Positions 38,603 to 48,946 are shown, counted from the first letter of the stretch. The stretch is 64,000 nt of DNA from Necropsobacter massiliensis (GCF_000827595.2 NZ_LN776183.1:62001-126000); one strand, 5' to 3'. Translations and numbers: made by a program. The notes: a model not told the origin generated them from the letters alone.

Positions 38603-39685
38603 ATGGCAGGCAACAGTATAGGACAAGTGTTTCGCGTCACGACTTTCGGTGAGTCGCACGGTATTGCGTTAGGCTGTATCGTTGACGGCGTTCCGCCGGG
38701 ATTGGCGTTATCGGAACAGGATATTCAGCCGGATTTGGATCGTCGTAAGCCGGGTACCTCCCGTTACACTACTGCGCGGCGTGAGGATGATACCGTACAG
38801 ATTTTATCTGGTGTGTTTGAGGGCAAAACCACCGGCACCAGTATCGGTATGCTGATCCGCAATGCGGATCAGCGCTCGCAGGATTACGGCGAAATCAAAG
38901 ATCGTTTTCGCCCGGGACATGCGGATTATACTTATCAGCAAAAATACGGCTTGCGCGATTATCGCGGCGGCGGGCGTTCGTCCGCACGCGAGACCGCCAT
39001 GCGGGTGGCTGCCGGAGCGATTGCGAAAAAGTATCTGCGTGAACAGTTCGGTATTGCGGTACGCGGTTATTTGTCGCAGATTGGTTCGCTGAAGATCGAC
39101 TCGCGCACCGTAGAAAATATTGCCGCGATTGATTGGGCGCAGGTGAACGCCAATCCGTTTTTTTGCCCGGATCCAAGTGCGGTGGAAAAATTTGACGAAT
39201 TGATTCGCGCGCTGAAAAAACAAGGTAATTCCGTCGGTGCGAAACTGACGGTGGTGGCGGAAAATGTGCCGGTCGGATTAGGCGAACCGGTATTCGACCG
39301 CTTGGACGCGGATCTTGCTCACGCATTAATGGGTATCAATGCGGTCAAAGCCGTTGAAATCGGCGATGGTTTCGCCGTAGTTGAGCAACGCGGTACGGAG
39401 CATCGGGATGAAATGACGCCGGCGGGATTTTGTTCCAATCATGCGGGCGGCATTCTCGGCGGCATCAGTTCGGGACAACCGATTATCGCTACTATCGCAT
39501 TAAAACCTACCTCCAGCATTACCATTCCGGGACGTTCGGTGAATCTGGATAATCAGGCGGTGGAAGTGGTGACGAAAGGTCGTCATGACCCCTGTGTCGG
39601 CATTCGTGCAGTGCCGATTGCCGAGGCAATGACGGCTATCGTATTGCTGGATCATTTACTCAGATTTAAGGCGCAATGTCGATGA
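38603..39685 (+). CDS. aroC: Chorismate synthase
   Basis: AroC converts EPSP to chorismate with reduced FMN, the last common step of aromatic synthesis. The 360 residues carry the family signatures [18 protein letters not shown], the Arg-rich [21 protein letters not shown] and RGTEHRDEM. The ATG has AAGGAAG upstream. It overlaps mepA by 10 bp (or 4 bp with the second ATG), so the two are coupled as in E. coli. A USS lies inside (39175-39183). Confidence 0.97.
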   Translation: MAGNSIGQVFRVTTFGESHGIALGCIVDGVPPGLALSEQDIQPDLDRRKPGTSRYTTARREDDTVQILSGVFEGKTTGTSIGMLIRNADQRSQDYGEIKDRFRPGHADYTYQQKYGLRDYRGGGRSSARETAMRVAAGAIAKKYLREQFGIAVRGYLSQIGSLKIDSRTVENIAAIDWAQVNANPFFCPDPSAVEKFDELIRALKKQGNSVGAKLTVVAENVPVGLGEPVFDRLDADLAHALMGINAVKAVEIGDGFAVVEQRGTEHRDEMTPAGFCSNHAGGILGGISSGQPIIATIALKPTSSITIPGRSVNLDNQAVEVVTKGRHDPCVGIRAVPIAEAMTAIVLLDHLLRFKAQCR

Positions 39686-40539
39686 AAGCATATTTGAAAG
39701 CGGTAGTAAGTGCGGTGGTTTTTTTCGCAGTTTTTTGTTTTCCGACCGCAATAGCGGCGCCGCAGGATTGGCAGCAGGTTAAACGCCCGATTCCTGGTGA
39801 GGCGACACCGGTCGGCTCTTATAGCAACGGCTGCATTATCGGCGCGCAGGCATTGCCGTTTAACGGCGACGGTTATCAGGTGATTCGTACGGCGAAAAAC
39901 CGTTATTACGGTCATCCCGATATGATTGCCTATTTGCAACGGCTGGGGCAGAAAGTCAAAGCGGCGGGCATGCCGACCATGTTAATCGGCGATATTGCAA
40001 TGCCAGGCGGCGGTCGTTTTCTGACCGGGCATGCCAGTCATCAAATGGGGCTGGATGCGGATATTTGGTTGCGTATGGGAAGTTTATCCGCAAAAGACGC
40101 ACAGAATCCTGCCGGTATGGGATTGCTGGTGGTTAATCGCAAGGCACAACGCGTGGATGAGCGTTTATGGAATGAGAATCACACCAATCTGATTCGACTG
40201 GCAGCGCAAGATAAACAAGTGAGTCGAATTTTTGTCAACCCGGCAATTAAACTGAAATTGTGCCAAACCGTGACCGGCGATCGCGGCTGGTTGCGCAAAA
40301 TCCGCCCGTGGTTCGGACACGACTCCCATTTTCATGTGCGCCTAAGCTGTCCGCAAGGTGCCGCCTATTGTGAAAATCAGGCGCCGGTGCCGGCCGGTGA
40401 CGGTTGCGGTGATGAGTTGTATTCTTGGTTTGAACCGAAGCCTTCGGTTGTGCCGAGTAAACCGAAAGTGCTGCCACCGGAACCGATTTTATGTCAGCAG
40501 GTGCTGAACGCACCGAATCGCAGCGAGTGGTTGGAGTAA
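39676..40539 (+). CDS. mepA: Penicillin-insensitive murein DD-endopeptidase
   Basis: MepA is a periplasmic LAS-type zinc peptidase cutting D-Ala-mDAP cross-links. It has a signal peptide ([27 protein letters not shown]), the zinc ligands in [14 protein letters not shown] and [12 protein letters not shown], and six Cys probably forming disulfides as in the family. ATGs at 39676 and 39682 both fit; the first is better spaced from AAGG. A USS falls in the signal peptide (encoding VSAVV). It sits between aroC and a transporter gene not present at this spot in E. coli, where yfcA is the neighbour. Confidence 0.94.
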   Translation: MSMKAYLKAVVSAVVFFAVFCFPTAIAAPQDWQQVKRPIPGEATPVGSYSNGCIIGAQALPFNGDGYQVIRTAKNRYYGHPDMIAYLQRLGQKVKAAGMPTMLIGDIAMPGGGRFLTGHASHQMGLDADIWLRMGSLSAKDAQNPAGMGLLVVNRKAQRVDERLWNENHTNLIRLAAQDKQVSRIFVNPAIKLKLCQTVTGDRGWLRKIRPWFGHDSHFHVRLSCPQGAAYCENQAPVPAGDGCGDELYSWFEPKPSVVPSKPKVLPPEPILCQQVLNAPNRSEWLE

Positions 40540-40626
40540 CATTAACATTTCGGCATGGCATTGAGGCTAAAAAAGTGTTGTGTAGTTGGCAACATTGCCG
40601 TGAGTTAACATGGAAGGGGGAGAAGG

Positions 40627-41952
40627 ATGGTTATTTTGAATTTGATGATTTTTGTTGCCTGCCTGTTTTTGTTGGGCGTGGTGTACAACAAAACACAAAA
40701 ACTGGGACAAACGGTTTTTTTAGGTTTAGTGTTAGGTTTGCTGGGCGGCGCGTTATTGCAGCTTTTTGCCACGGCGCAGAGCATTAAAGACAGTTTGGAA
40801 TGGATTAATTTGGTCGGTGGCGGCTATGTGCGTTTGTTGCAGATGATTGTCATGCCGTTGGTGTTTATTTCTATTTTATCCGCCATCACGCGCTTAAATC
40901 AGGCCGGTTCGCTCGGCAAAATCAGCTTTAGCGTAATTTCCGTGTTATTAGTAACCACCGCCATTGCAGCAGCCATCGGGATTGCTATGGTGTATTGGTT
41001 TGATGTGTCCGCACAAGGGCTGATTGCCGGTGAACGCGAACTTGCCGCACAGGCAAGGGTGGACGGTAAAGTCGAGCAAATCAGCGGGATGACTATTCCT
41101 GCCATGTTGCTTTCGTTTATTCCGAAAAATCCCTTTGCGGAACTGACCGGCGCCAGTCCGACATCCATCATCAGCACGGTGATTTTTGCCGCTTTTTTAG
41201 GGGTGGCGGCAATCAGTTTGCGTAAAGAAAACCCGCCATTGGGCGAACGTATCGGGCAGGGCATTGATACCTTGAATCAGTTGATTATGCGTCTGGTGCG
41301 TTTTGTCATCCGGTTAACGCCATATGGGGTGTTTGCGTTGATGATTAAAATGGCGGCTACGTCAAAATGGGCGGATATTTTAAGCTTGGGTAATTTTATT
41401 GTTGCGTCTTATGCAGCGATTTTATTGATGTTTGTGGTACATGGCGTTTTACTGGCGTTGGCTGGCATCAACCCGATACATTACTACCAACAAGTGTTGC
41501 CGACGTTAAGCTTTGCTTTTTCGTCCCGTTCAAGTGCGGCAACGATCCCGTTAAATATTGAAACTCAAATCAATAAACTCGGTAACAATAATGTGATTGC
41601 AAATTTTGCCGCGACCTTCGGCGCGACTATTGGACAAAACGGTTGCGGCGGCATTTATCCGGCAATGTTGGCGGTGATGGTGGCGCCGACAGTCGGCATC
41701 GACCCGTTCAGTGTGCAGTATATCGCCACATTGATTTTGGTGGTGGCGATTTCTTCCGCCGGTATTGCCGGTGTGGGCGGTGGTGCGACTTTCGCGGCGA
41801 TTGTGGTGTTGTCAACCTTAAATCTGCCGTTGGCATTGGTGGGATTGTTGATTTCCATTGAACCGCTTATCGATATGGGACGAACCGCACTGAATGTGAA
41901 TGGCGCCATGGTGGCGGGAACATTAAGTCATAAATGGTTGGCAGGAAAATAG
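40627..41952 (+). CDS. tcyP: L-cystine/dicarboxylate-type cation symporter (TcyP-like)
   Basis: This DAACS-family secondary transporter (441 residues, about 8 helices with two hairpins) shows YVRLLQMIVMPLVFISIL, the signature region FSSRSSAATIPLNIETQ and GQNGCGGIYPAMLAVMV, which together resemble TcyP/YdjN cystine importers more than GltP/DctA. GGGGGAG precedes the ATG. Cystine specificity is inferred. It splits the mepA-yfcA neighbourhood and overlaps nothing; yfcA begins 2 bases after its stop. Confidence 0.82.
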   Translation: MVILNLMIFVACLFLLGVVYNKTQKLGQTVFLGLVLGLLGGALLQLFATAQSIKDSLEWINLVGGGYVRLLQMIVMPLVFISILSAITRLNQAGSLGKISFSVISVLLVTTAIAAAIGIAMVYWFDVSAQGLIAGERELAAQARVDGKVEQISGMTIPAMLLSFIPKNPFAELTGASPTSIISTVIFAAFLGVAAISLRKENPPLGERIGQGIDTLNQLIMRLVRFVIRLTPYGVFALMIKMAATSKWADILSLGNFIVASYAAILLMFVVHGVLLALAGINPIHYYQQVLPTLSFAFSSRSSAATIPLNIETQINKLGNNNVIANFAATFGATIGQNGCGGIYPAMLAVMVAPTVGIDPFSVQYIATLILVVAISSAGIAGVGGGATFAAIVVLSTLNLPLALVGLLISIEPLIDMGRTALNVNGAMVAGTLSHKWLAGK

Positions 41953-41954
41953 TT

Positions 41955-42722
41955 ATGCCGGAACTCAGTATTGACATCATTATGCTTTTATTCGGCGTGG
42001 CATTTATCGCCGGTTTTATTGACGCTATCGCCGGTGGTGGCGGACTGATTACCATTCCGGCTTTATTGATGACCGGTATGCCGCCCGCCATGGCATTGGG
42101 TACTAATAAATTACAGGCTTGTGGCGGTTCTTTTTCCGCCAGTTTGTATTTTTTGCGCAGAAAGACCGTAAATCTCAAGGAAGTCTGGTTTTTATTACTG
42201 ATGACCTTCATTGGCGCGGTGATTGGTACGATTCTAATTCAGGCGGTTGACAGTACATTGATCAAAAAAGTCATTCCGTTTTTGGTGCTGGCAATCGGGC
42301 TGTATTTTTTATTTACACCGAAACTTGGCGACGAAGATCGGCAAAAACGCATTTCTTATTCCGCGTTTGCCTTGAGCGCCGGGCTTGGCATCGGGTTTTA
42401 CGACGGTTTTTTCGGACCGGGTACCGGTTCGCTACTGAGTCTGGCGTTCGTTACCTTGCTAGGTTTTAATCTGGCAAAGGCTACCGCACATGCTAAGGTA
42501 CTGAATTTTACCTCGAATCTGGCTTCATTGATCTTTTTCCTGCTCGGCGGACAGATTATGTGGAAGGTAGGGCTGGCTATGATGCTGGGGCAGATCATCG
42601 GTGCGAATTTCGGCGCCAAAATGGTATTAAGCAAAGGCAAAGCATTAATCCGCCCGATGGTCGTCATTATGTCGTTTATTATGACGGCGAAAATGGCCTA
42701 TGATCAGGGCTGGTTCGGGTAA
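41955..42722 (+). CDS. yfcA: TSUP-family membrane transporter YfcA
   Basis: This 255-residue protein has about eight membrane helices and the tandem TSUP signatures GFIDAIAGGGGLITIPALL, MALGTNKLQACGGS and GFYDGFFGPGTGS. TSUP proteins export sulfite, sulfoacetate or related anions; the substrate here is unknown. I chose the ATG at 41955 with AGGA upstream in the preceding gene; an in-frame ATG at 41934 would overlap tcyP. It is followed 15 bases later by lpxM. Confidence 0.88.
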   Translation: MPELSIDIIMLLFGVAFIAGFIDAIAGGGGLITIPALLMTGMPPAMALGTNKLQACGGSFSASLYFLRRKTVNLKEVWFLLLMTFIGAVIGTILIQAVDSTLIKKVIPFLVLAIGLYFLFTPKLGDEDRQKRISYSAFALSAGLGIGFYDGFFGPGTGSLLSLAFVTLLGFNLAKATAHAKVLNFTSNLASLIFFLLGGQIMWKVGLAMMLGQIIGANFGAKMVLSKGKALIRPMVVIMSFIMTAKMAYDQGWFG

Positions 42723-42737
42723 TTTGAGTGAAATAAC

Positions 42738-43694
42738 ATGGCTGAACAACAAGAAGATTTACGCTTAACCGCGCGCGCAGGCTACCAACCGCATTGGTCG
42801 TGGTCTTATTTATCGCCGCAATATTGGGGAATTTGGTGCGGTATATTGCTGCTGCTGGTATTGGCGTTTGTGCCTTATCGTCTGCGTGATAAATTGGCGG
42901 CGAAATTAGGGGGGATTGTTGGGCGCAAAGCCAAAAAGCAGCGTCACCGTGCCGCGGTTAACCTGCGTTATTGTTTTCCGCACTGGCAGGCGGAAAAACG
43001 CGAACAAGTCATTGACGCCATGTTTGTGACTGTCGCCCAAGTGATGCTGGGAATCGGTGAAATTGCCGTACGCTCGAAAAAACATTTACAGGCGCGCAGC
43101 GAATTTATCGGTCTTGAACATATTAAACGGGCGAAAGCCGAAGGGCATAATATCATTTTAATGGTGCCGCACAGCTGGGCGATTGATGCCTCCGGCATTA
43201 TTTTGCACACGCATGGCATGCCGATGACGTCTATGTATAATCCGCACCGTAATCCGCTGGTGGACTGGCTGTGGACCATCACCCGCCAGCGTTTCGGCGG
43301 CAAGATGCACGCCCGCCAAAACGGCATTAAACCCTTTCTCAATACGGTGAAAAAAGGCGAAATGGGCTACTATTTACCCGATGAAGATTATGGCGCCGAA
43401 CTGAGCGAATATGTGGATTTTTTTGCCACTTATAAAGCCACATTGCCGGGGCTGAATAAAATGGCGAAATTAGCTAAAGCGGTGGTCATCCCGATGTTTC
43501 CACGTTATAACGCGGCATGCGGAAAATATGAAATGGAAATTCATCCGGTGATGAATTTAAGCGATGATCCGGCACAATCGGCACGGGCGATGAACCATGA
43601 AATTGAACGCTTTGTTACGCCGACGCCGGAACAATATGTGTGGATTTTACGCCTGCTGAAAACGCGAAAAAACGGCGAGGATATTTATCGTTAA
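42738..43694 (+). CDS. lpxM: Lipid A late acyltransferase LpxM/MsbB
   Basis: LpxM adds the last secondary acyl chain (usually myristate) to KDO-lipid A at the inner membrane. It has one N-terminal membrane helix (GIWCGILLLLVLAFVPYRL), the catalytic HX4D motif HSWAID, and YLPDEDYGAELSEYVDFFATYKATLPG, which distinguishes LpxM from LpxL. 318 residues is normal. It works in the same pathway as msbA, lpxK and kdsB elsewhere in this window. Confidence 0.95.
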   Translation: MAEQQEDLRLTARAGYQPHWSWSYLSPQYWGIWCGILLLLVLAFVPYRLRDKLAAKLGGIVGRKAKKQRHRAAVNLRYCFPHWQAEKREQVIDAMFVTVAQVMLGIGEIAVRSKKHLQARSEFIGLEHIKRAKAEGHNIILMVPHSWAIDASGIILHTHGMPMTSMYNPHRNPLVDWLWTITRQRFGGKMHARQNGIKPFLNTVKKGEMGYYLPDEDYGAELSEYVDFFATYKATLPGLNKMAKLAKAVVIPMFPRYNAACGKYEMEIHPVMNLSDDPAQSARAMNHEIERFVTPTPEQYVWILRLLKTRKNGEDIYR

Positions 43695-43775
43695 ATCACA
43701 TAATCTGTGATACTATTTGCGCCGGTTTCTTTTAGATAAAAAGTCGAAAATTTTCGACCGCACTTTTTAGGTAAT

Positions 43776-44321
43776 ATGATGAACAACCCATTAGAACTGA
43801 TTAAATCATCGATCAAATCCATTCCCGATTATCCGAAAAAGGGAATTATTTTCCGGGATATTACCGGACTGACGGCAGTACCCGCCGCATTTAAAGCCTC
43901 AATTGATTTACTTGTCGCACAATATCGCGATAAAGGTATTAGCAAAGTTATCGGCACCGAAAGTCGCGGTTTTATTTTTGGTGCGCCGGTGGCGCTGGCG
44001 CTGAACGTGCCTTTTGTGTTGGTTCGCAAACCGGGCAAATTGCCGCGCGAAACTCTTTCTCAATCTTACCAGTTGGAATATGGCGAAGATACGCTGGAAA
44101 TTCATACGGATTCCATTGTCGCGGGCGATAACGTATTGATTATCGACGATTTGCTGGCAACCGGTGGCACGGTAGAGGCGACGGTGAAACTGGTTCGTCG
44201 TTTGCACGGTGAAGTAAAACACGCCGCATTTGTGATTAATTTGGCGGATCTCGGCGGCGAGCAACGTCTGCATGAGTTGGGTGTTGAACCTTTTACGCTG
44301 GTGGATTTTCCGGGACATTAA
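43776..44321 (+). CDS. apt: Adenine phosphoribosyltransferase
   Basis: Apt salvages adenine to AMP using PRPP. The 181 residues contain [35 protein letters not shown] and the PRPP loop [13 protein letters not shown]. Two adjacent ATGs (43776 and 43779) are possible starts. A USS (about 43758-43766) lies just upstream, within the probable leader. dnaX starts 21 bases later, as is common in gammaproteobacteria. Confidence 0.97.
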   Translation: MMNNPLELIKSSIKSIPDYPKKGIIFRDITGLTAVPAAFKASIDLLVAQYRDKGISKVIGTESRGFIFGAPVALALNVPFVLVRKPGKLPRETLSQSYQLEYGEDTLEIHTDSIVAGDNVLIIDDLLATGGTVEATVKLVRRLHGEVKHAAFVINLADLGGEQRLHELGVEPFTLVDFPGH

Positions 44322-44342
44322 TTTGCACAGGAAGGACGGGCA

Positions 44343-46391
44343 ATGAGTTATCAGGTATTGGCAAGAAAATGGCGACCGAAAAATTTCGCTGATGTTGTCG
44401 GGCAGGCGCATATTCTGACCGCACTGTCCAATGGTCTGAAAGAAAACCGTCTGCACCATGCTTATTTATTTTCTGGTACGCGTGGTGTGGGCAAAACCTC
44501 CATTGCGCGCCTGTTTGCCAAAGGACTGAACTGTGTCAACGGCGTGAGCGCCGAACCTTGCGGTGTGTGCGAGCATTGTAAAGCGATTGAAGAAGGGCGG
44601 TTTATCGATTTGATCGAAATTGACGCCGCCTCGCGCACCAAAGTAGAAGACACCCGCGAGCTGCTGGATAATGTACAGTATAAACCGGTGCAGGGACGCT
44701 ATAAAGTGTATCTGATCGATGAAGTACATATGTTATCCCGCCATTCTTTTAATGCGTTGCTGAAAACGCTGGAAGAGCCACCGGAGTATGTCAAATTCCT
44801 GCTTGCTACCACCGATCCGCAAAAATTGCCGGTGACTATTTTATCCCGTTGTATTCAGTTTCATTTGAAAGCATTAGAGCGGGAGCAAATCGCGCATCAT
44901 CTGGCGCGCATTTTGCACGCGGAAAATATTCCTTTTGAGGCACTAGCGCTGGATAAACTGGCGAAAGCCGCGCAGGGCAGCATTCGCGACAGTCTGAGTT
45001 TAACCGATCAGGCGATTGCCATGAGTAACGGCAATATTACCCTTGAGATCGTCAATACCATGCTGGGGCTACTTAGCGACGATCAACCGATTGAGATTTT
45101 ATACGCGCTGCAACAAGGCAATGCGGAAGCCTTGATGAAAGGCATTCAGTCGGTCGCTGATAAAGGCGGCGATTGGGATGAATTACTCAGTGCGGTCGCC
45201 GAAATGCTGCATCATATCGCGATGCAGCAATTATTACCGCAAGGGCAGATTCGCGATGAAAGCCCGCTTGGTTTTTTAGCTAAACATATTGCGCCGGAAG
45301 ATGTGCAGTTTTTTTATCAGATTATTGTTTCCGGACGCAAAGAGCTGCCGTTTGCGCCGAACCGTCGTGCCGGTGCGGAAATGATTTTAATGCGCGCGCT
45401 GGCATTTCACCCGAAATTGTTAAATGAAACGCCTTCTGCCGATACAACAACGCCTGCCCCAGCGGCAGACGCACCGAAAATGCAGCAGTTGCTGGATGTG
45501 CCGGTACTTTCGCAAAACATTAAAGCCAAATATCAGCCGCAAACCGCCGCGCGCCGAACAACGCAGGTTTTCAGCAGTGCTACATCGGATGCGCTAGAGG
45601 CATTAGAACAACTGTCGAAACCTGCGACAAGCGCACCGGACAGCGTAAGCGAAAAAAAAAACCGTAATGTAGCCTCCGAGTTGCCGCCGGCGCAGTCAAT
45701 GGTGTTGCCGGTGGTTGAACCAACCGGCAGAAAAGCGCCTCCTACGACATCCCAACGCGAGAATGCCGATTCGGCGTCGGATTCTTCCCTATCGCCAACC
45801 CCTCAAGCGCAAAGTGCGGTGGAAAATACGGTAGAAAATGAAGTAGAAAACGACAGCGAAATAACCCATCTTGCCGAGAATTACCGCTGGGAATGGATTA
45901 ATCCGGAAATGGCGAAAGAGCAGCAATCGGTGCGCCTTTCCGAGATTAAGCGTGCCATGTTGCAACACAGCACACCGGAACTGCAAAATCGGATTGTTAC
46001 CGCCGCGCGCAAGCAGGACAGTTGGACGGATACCGTGGAAAATATCGCTGTCAGTGGGCTGGTAAAAGAAATGGCGATGCACTGTTTTCTGGTGCAGCAA
46101 TCGGACCGGCAAATCAAATTAGGCTTATCTTCTGCGCATTTTCATTTAAATAAAGATAAAACTCGGCAAATGTTGGGTAAGGCGCTCAGTGAGTTTTATG
46201 GTGCGGAGATTGATTTGACGATTGAAGAAAACAATGATTCGACCAAGTTGACGCCACAGGATTACCGCAATCGAGTTTATCATGAATTCAGTGAGCAGGC
46301 GAAACAGGATTTGCAGGCGGATGCAAAACTCGGCTTATTACAGCAAGAATTTGACGCACAATTGGATCTCGGCAGTATCCGCCCGGTGTAA
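44343..46391 (+). CDS. dnaX: DNA polymerase III subunits tau (and gamma)
   Basis: DnaX is the ATPase of the replicative clamp loader; full-length tau also links the core polymerases to DnaB. The 682 residues show Walker A GTRGVGKTSIA (near residue 45), the zinc site (CVNGVSAEPCGVCEHC), DEVHMLS and the sensor TTDPQKLPVTILSRC. After about residue 365 comes a variable Pro/Ala-rich linker, then the C-terminal tau domain. At codons 437-440 the gene has ten consecutive A (45652-45661), allowing a frameshifted gamma of about 441 residues. A USS encodes QSAVENT in the linker. It is convergent with the antiporter gene. Confidence 0.96.
   Translation: MSYQVLARKWRPKNFADVVGQAHILTALSNGLKENRLHHAYLFSGTRGVGKTSIARLFAKGLNCVNGVSAEPCGVCEHCKAIEEGRFIDLIEIDAASRTKVEDTRELLDNVQYKPVQGRYKVYLIDEVHMLSRHSFNALLKTLEEPPEYVKFLLATTDPQKLPVTILSRCIQFHLKALEREQIAHHLARILHAENIPFEALALDKLAKAAQGSIRDSLSLTDQAIAMSNGNITLEIVNTMLGLLSDDQPIEILYALQQGNAEALMKGIQSVADKGGDWDELLSAVAEMLHHIAMQQLLPQGQIRDESPLGFLAKHIAPEDVQFFYQIIVSGRKELPFAPNRRAGAEMILMRALAFHPKLLNETPSADTTTPAPAADAPKMQQLLDVPVLSQNIKAKYQPQTAARRTTQVFSSATSDALEALEQLSKPATSAPDSVSEKKNRNVASELPPAQSMVLPVVEPTGRKAPPTTSQRENADSASDSSLSPTPQAQSAVENTVENEVENDSEITHLAENYRWEWINPEMAKEQQSVRLSEIKRAMLQHSTPELQNRIVTAARKQDSWTDTVENIAVSGLVKEMAMHCFLVQQSDRQIKLGLSSAHFHLNKDKTRQMLGKALSEFYGAEIDLTIEENNDSTKLTPQDYRNRVYHEFSEQAKQDLQADAKLGLLQQEFDAQLDLGSIRPV
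45652..45661 (+). promoter_or_regulatory. A10 slippery tract in dnaX for making gamma
   Basis: Ten A in a row are read GAA AAA AAA AAC in frame 0. A -1 shift (or an added A in the mRNA) gives GAA AAA AAA AAA CCG TAA; losing one A gives ...ACC GTA ATG TAG. Both alternative frames therefore stop within four codons, yielding gamma-like products of about 441-443 residues. E. coli makes gamma from an A6G slip site and Thermus from A9, so a similar role is likely. Confidence 0.75.
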
Positions 46392-46561
46392 TAGGCGGGT
46401 CTCATTGTCGCTCAGACAGCCGTTAAGATAGCTACGCCAAGCTGGTCGTAAGGTAAAAGGTAGTAGCTAAGGTAAAAAGTGCGGTGTCATTTTCGTCTGA
46501 ATTTAAGCGCTTTTCTCGCCCCGCGCGATGCGACTATCAATTTTCGATTAAAAAGTCATCT

Positions 46562-46592
46562 AAAAAAACCTTCCGCAACGGGAAGGTTTTTT
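46562..46592. terminator. Bidirectional terminator between dnaX and the antiporter gene
   Basis: The self-complementary sequence AAAAAACCTTCC-gcaac-GGGAAGGTTTTTT has A-rich and T-rich flanks on both sides of a GC-containing stem and sits between convergent genes. Confidence 0.85.
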
Positions 46593-46609
46593 CGTCGATT
46601 TGAAACTCG

Positions 46610-47923
46610 CTATTGATTTTTATGATGTAAATCCACATAACCCCGTTGCTGCAAGGTGACTTCCTTGGATTTTTTCACCATGGTTTCAATGGTAGTGCCT
46701 TGCACTAAAATAGAAAACATCACCACCGCATAGGTCATCACCAGCAGCAGATCGCGCACATTCATACCGATTTCCGGCATAAACAGGCTTTCGGCGGGAA
46801 TCGACAGCGCCATTGCCAACGATAGTCCACCGCGCAGTCCGCCCCAAGTCAGAATGCGCAGCGTATAAGGATTGTAAGTGGTTTTCAGACTCAGCAGTTT
46901 AAACGGCATCCAGACACTAAGATAGCGGCAGAGCAGACATACTGGAATGGCGATAAGGCTTAGCGCAATCCCTTGCGTAGTAAAGCTGACCAGCAACATG
47001 GCGGAGCCTATCAGCAGAAACAGTAACGAGTTAAGAAAATGGTCGATCATTTCCCAGAAGTGATCCAGATAATGTTGGCTTTGCGTAGAAAAGCCGGTGT
47101 GTCTTGTCCAGTTTCCGATCATAATGCCGGCAACCACCATTGCCAGTGCGCCTGAAACCTGTAGCAGATTTGCCAGCATAAAGCCGGCGGTGGGAATGGT
47201 GAGCGTCAGCAGAATTTCCAGACTGCCGTCATCGGTGGCGGAAATCAAAAAATGTGCGACCAGCCCCAGCACCAAACCGAATACAATGCCACCTACCGCT
47301 TCAATCAGAAATAATTCGCTAATGCCTTCCACGCTGGGTTCTCGCCCGCCGAAAGCCACCGCAAAAACTGTGGTGAAGATCACCAGCCCTACGCCGTCAT
47401 TGAATAGGGACTCGCCTTCCACTTTCATTGACAGTTTTTTCGGCGCCTTAAGATTTTTAATGATCGCAAGGACGGCAATCGGGTCGGTCGGCGAAATTAA
47501 CGCGCCGAACAGCAAACAATAGATAAATTCAATATGCCAGCCGATTAGCCCGGTAATACCGTACAGCACGAAGCCGACCAAAAAAGTCGATGCCAACGTG
47601 GAAAATAGCGCGAGAATAGTGATTTCCCATTTTTGGCTTTTCATCACCGGCAGTTTGATTCCCAATGCACCGGCAAACAGCAAAAAGCCGAGAATTCCGT
47701 CTAACAGAAAACTTTTAAAATTAATTCGCTCCATGACAGTTCTGGCGATATCATCCAAATTGAACCAGTTTAAATAGCCCATAATCAGCAGCACTAAAGA
47801 ACCCACCATGGCGGAGGCGGTGACGGCGATAGTATATTGAATTTGATCGTTGATTTTTTGGGTGATAAAACCGATAAGAATGGAAATTGCCGAGAGAAAG
47901 CAAATATAGGTATAGATACTCAT
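46610..47923 (-). CDS. CPA1-family Na+/H+ antiporter
   Basis: The 437-residue inner-membrane protein has about 12 helices and the CPA1 hallmarks ISPTDPIAVLAI and the paired-acid motif GESLFNDGVGLV with the ion-binding Asp, plus LTWGGLRGGLSLAMAL. It lacks the long cytoplasmic tail of some NhaP/YjcE proteins. It would exchange internal Na+ or K+ for protons. The ATG has no strong ribosome-binding site. Confidence 0.9.
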   Translation of the reverse strand: MSIYTYICFLSAISILIGFITQKINDQIQYTIAVTASAMVGSLVLLIMGYLNWFNLDDIARTVMERINFKSFLLDGILGFLLFAGALGIKLPVMKSQKWEITILALFSTLASTFLVGFVLYGITGLIGWHIEFIYCLLFGALISPTDPIAVLAIIKNLKAPKKLSMKVEGESLFNDGVGLVIFTTVFAVAFGGREPSVEGISELFLIEAVGGIVFGLVLGLVAHFLISATDDGSLEILLTLTIPTAGFMLANLLQVSGALAMVVAGIMIGNWTRHTGFSTQSQHYLDHFWEMIDHFLNSLLFLLIGSAMLLVSFTTQGIALSLIAIPVCLLCRYLSVWMPFKLLSLKTTYNPYTLRILTWGGLRGGLSLAMALSIPAESLFMPEIGMNVRDLLLVMTYAVVMFSILVQGTTIETMVKKSKEVTLQQRGYVDLHHKNQ

Positions 47924-48064
47924 AGCTAAGCCTTAATAAAAAATAAACCGAGTCAAAAAAGCTTGATGAAAGAAGTGAATAGAAAAATACAGCAAGCAAT
48001 TAATTGGCGTAGTATAAGTAAACTGTTATGATTTAGAAAGCATAATTCCTGAAAATACATTGAA

Positions 48065-48946
48065 ATGAGTAGAATAAAAACCGTTTTTCTTGCCTTGTTG
48101 CTGCTGATAGTGGCAGGTGTTGCCTATTGGTTTTACAGTATTGAGATTTATCCGACCCCGAAGATCAACTTTTCCAGCGCCGCTGCAATGAATTATCGTC
48201 CGATCGCTTTACAGGACAATGTGCAGTGTGCCGCAGCTACAGGCGCAGTCGCCCCAATTGAGCAAAATACTTTCGGGGTATTGGTTTGGAATATTCATAA
48301 AGGACAGGATCAAGGCTGGCAGCGTGCGGTGCGGCAGTTTGCACAGGGTAAAGATTTCGTTTTGTTACAGGAAGTGACTGAGCGGCAGAATATTACGGGC
48401 TTATTTTCTGGGCAATTTTCCACCGCACTTTATGTCACTGCATTTGCTTATTTGGGACAACAATCGGGCGTAAACTCGCTGAGTCGGTTTACTCCGCAGA
48501 TCTATTGCGCTGGCGCTTCCGTCGAACCTTGGATTCGGATTCCTAAAGTCGGCAATGCGATGCGTTTTCCGCTGGCGGACGGGCGGCATTTATTAACAGT
48601 AAATCTGCATTTGGTGAATTTTGAGTTAAATCCGACCTATTATTACCGACAGCTAACCGACATGATGGCGCTGATTGCGCAGCACCAAGGACCGATTATA
48701 TTAGCCGGAGATTTTAATTCGTGGAACGATCGGCGTTTGGCGTTGATTCGCCGACTGGCGGCGCAGTATCAATTACAGCAGGTCAATTTTACACCAGATC
48801 ATCGCCTGCGCTTTTTCGGTAATCCGCTGGATTGGGTGTTTGTGCGCGGATTTAACATCCTTCAAGCGACAACATTGCAAACCTCAAGTTCCGATCATCA
48901 TCCGTTGCTGCTTGAGCTGGAATTGCTTAAACCGCAGCCTGAATAA
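48065..48946 (+). CDS. YafD-like endonuclease/exonuclease/phosphatase-family protein
   Basis: The protein has an N-terminal hydrophobic helix (VFLALLLLIVAGVAYWFYS) and an EEP fold: VWNIHKGQDQGW, LLQEVTERQN with the metal-binding Glu, GDFNSW with catalytic Asp, and the final SSDHHPLL His. It closely follows the E. coli YafD pattern, whose role is not established. The catalytic domain should lie outside the inner membrane, if the helix is an uncut signal. Its last 20 bases overlap the convergent ridA gene. Confidence 0.85.
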   Translation: MSRIKTVFLALLLLIVAGVAYWFYSIEIYPTPKINFSSAAAMNYRPIALQDNVQCAAATGAVAPIEQNTFGVLVWNIHKGQDQGWQRAVRQFAQGKDFVLLQEVTERQNITGLFSGQFSTALYVTAFAYLGQQSGVNSLSRFTPQIYCAGASVEPWIRIPKVGNAMRFPLADGRHLLTVNLHLVNFELNPTYYYRQLTDMMALIAQHQGPIILAGDFNSWNDRRLALIRRLAAQYQLQQVNFTPDHRLRFFGNPLDWVFVRGFNILQATTLQTSSSDHHPLLLELELLKPQPE

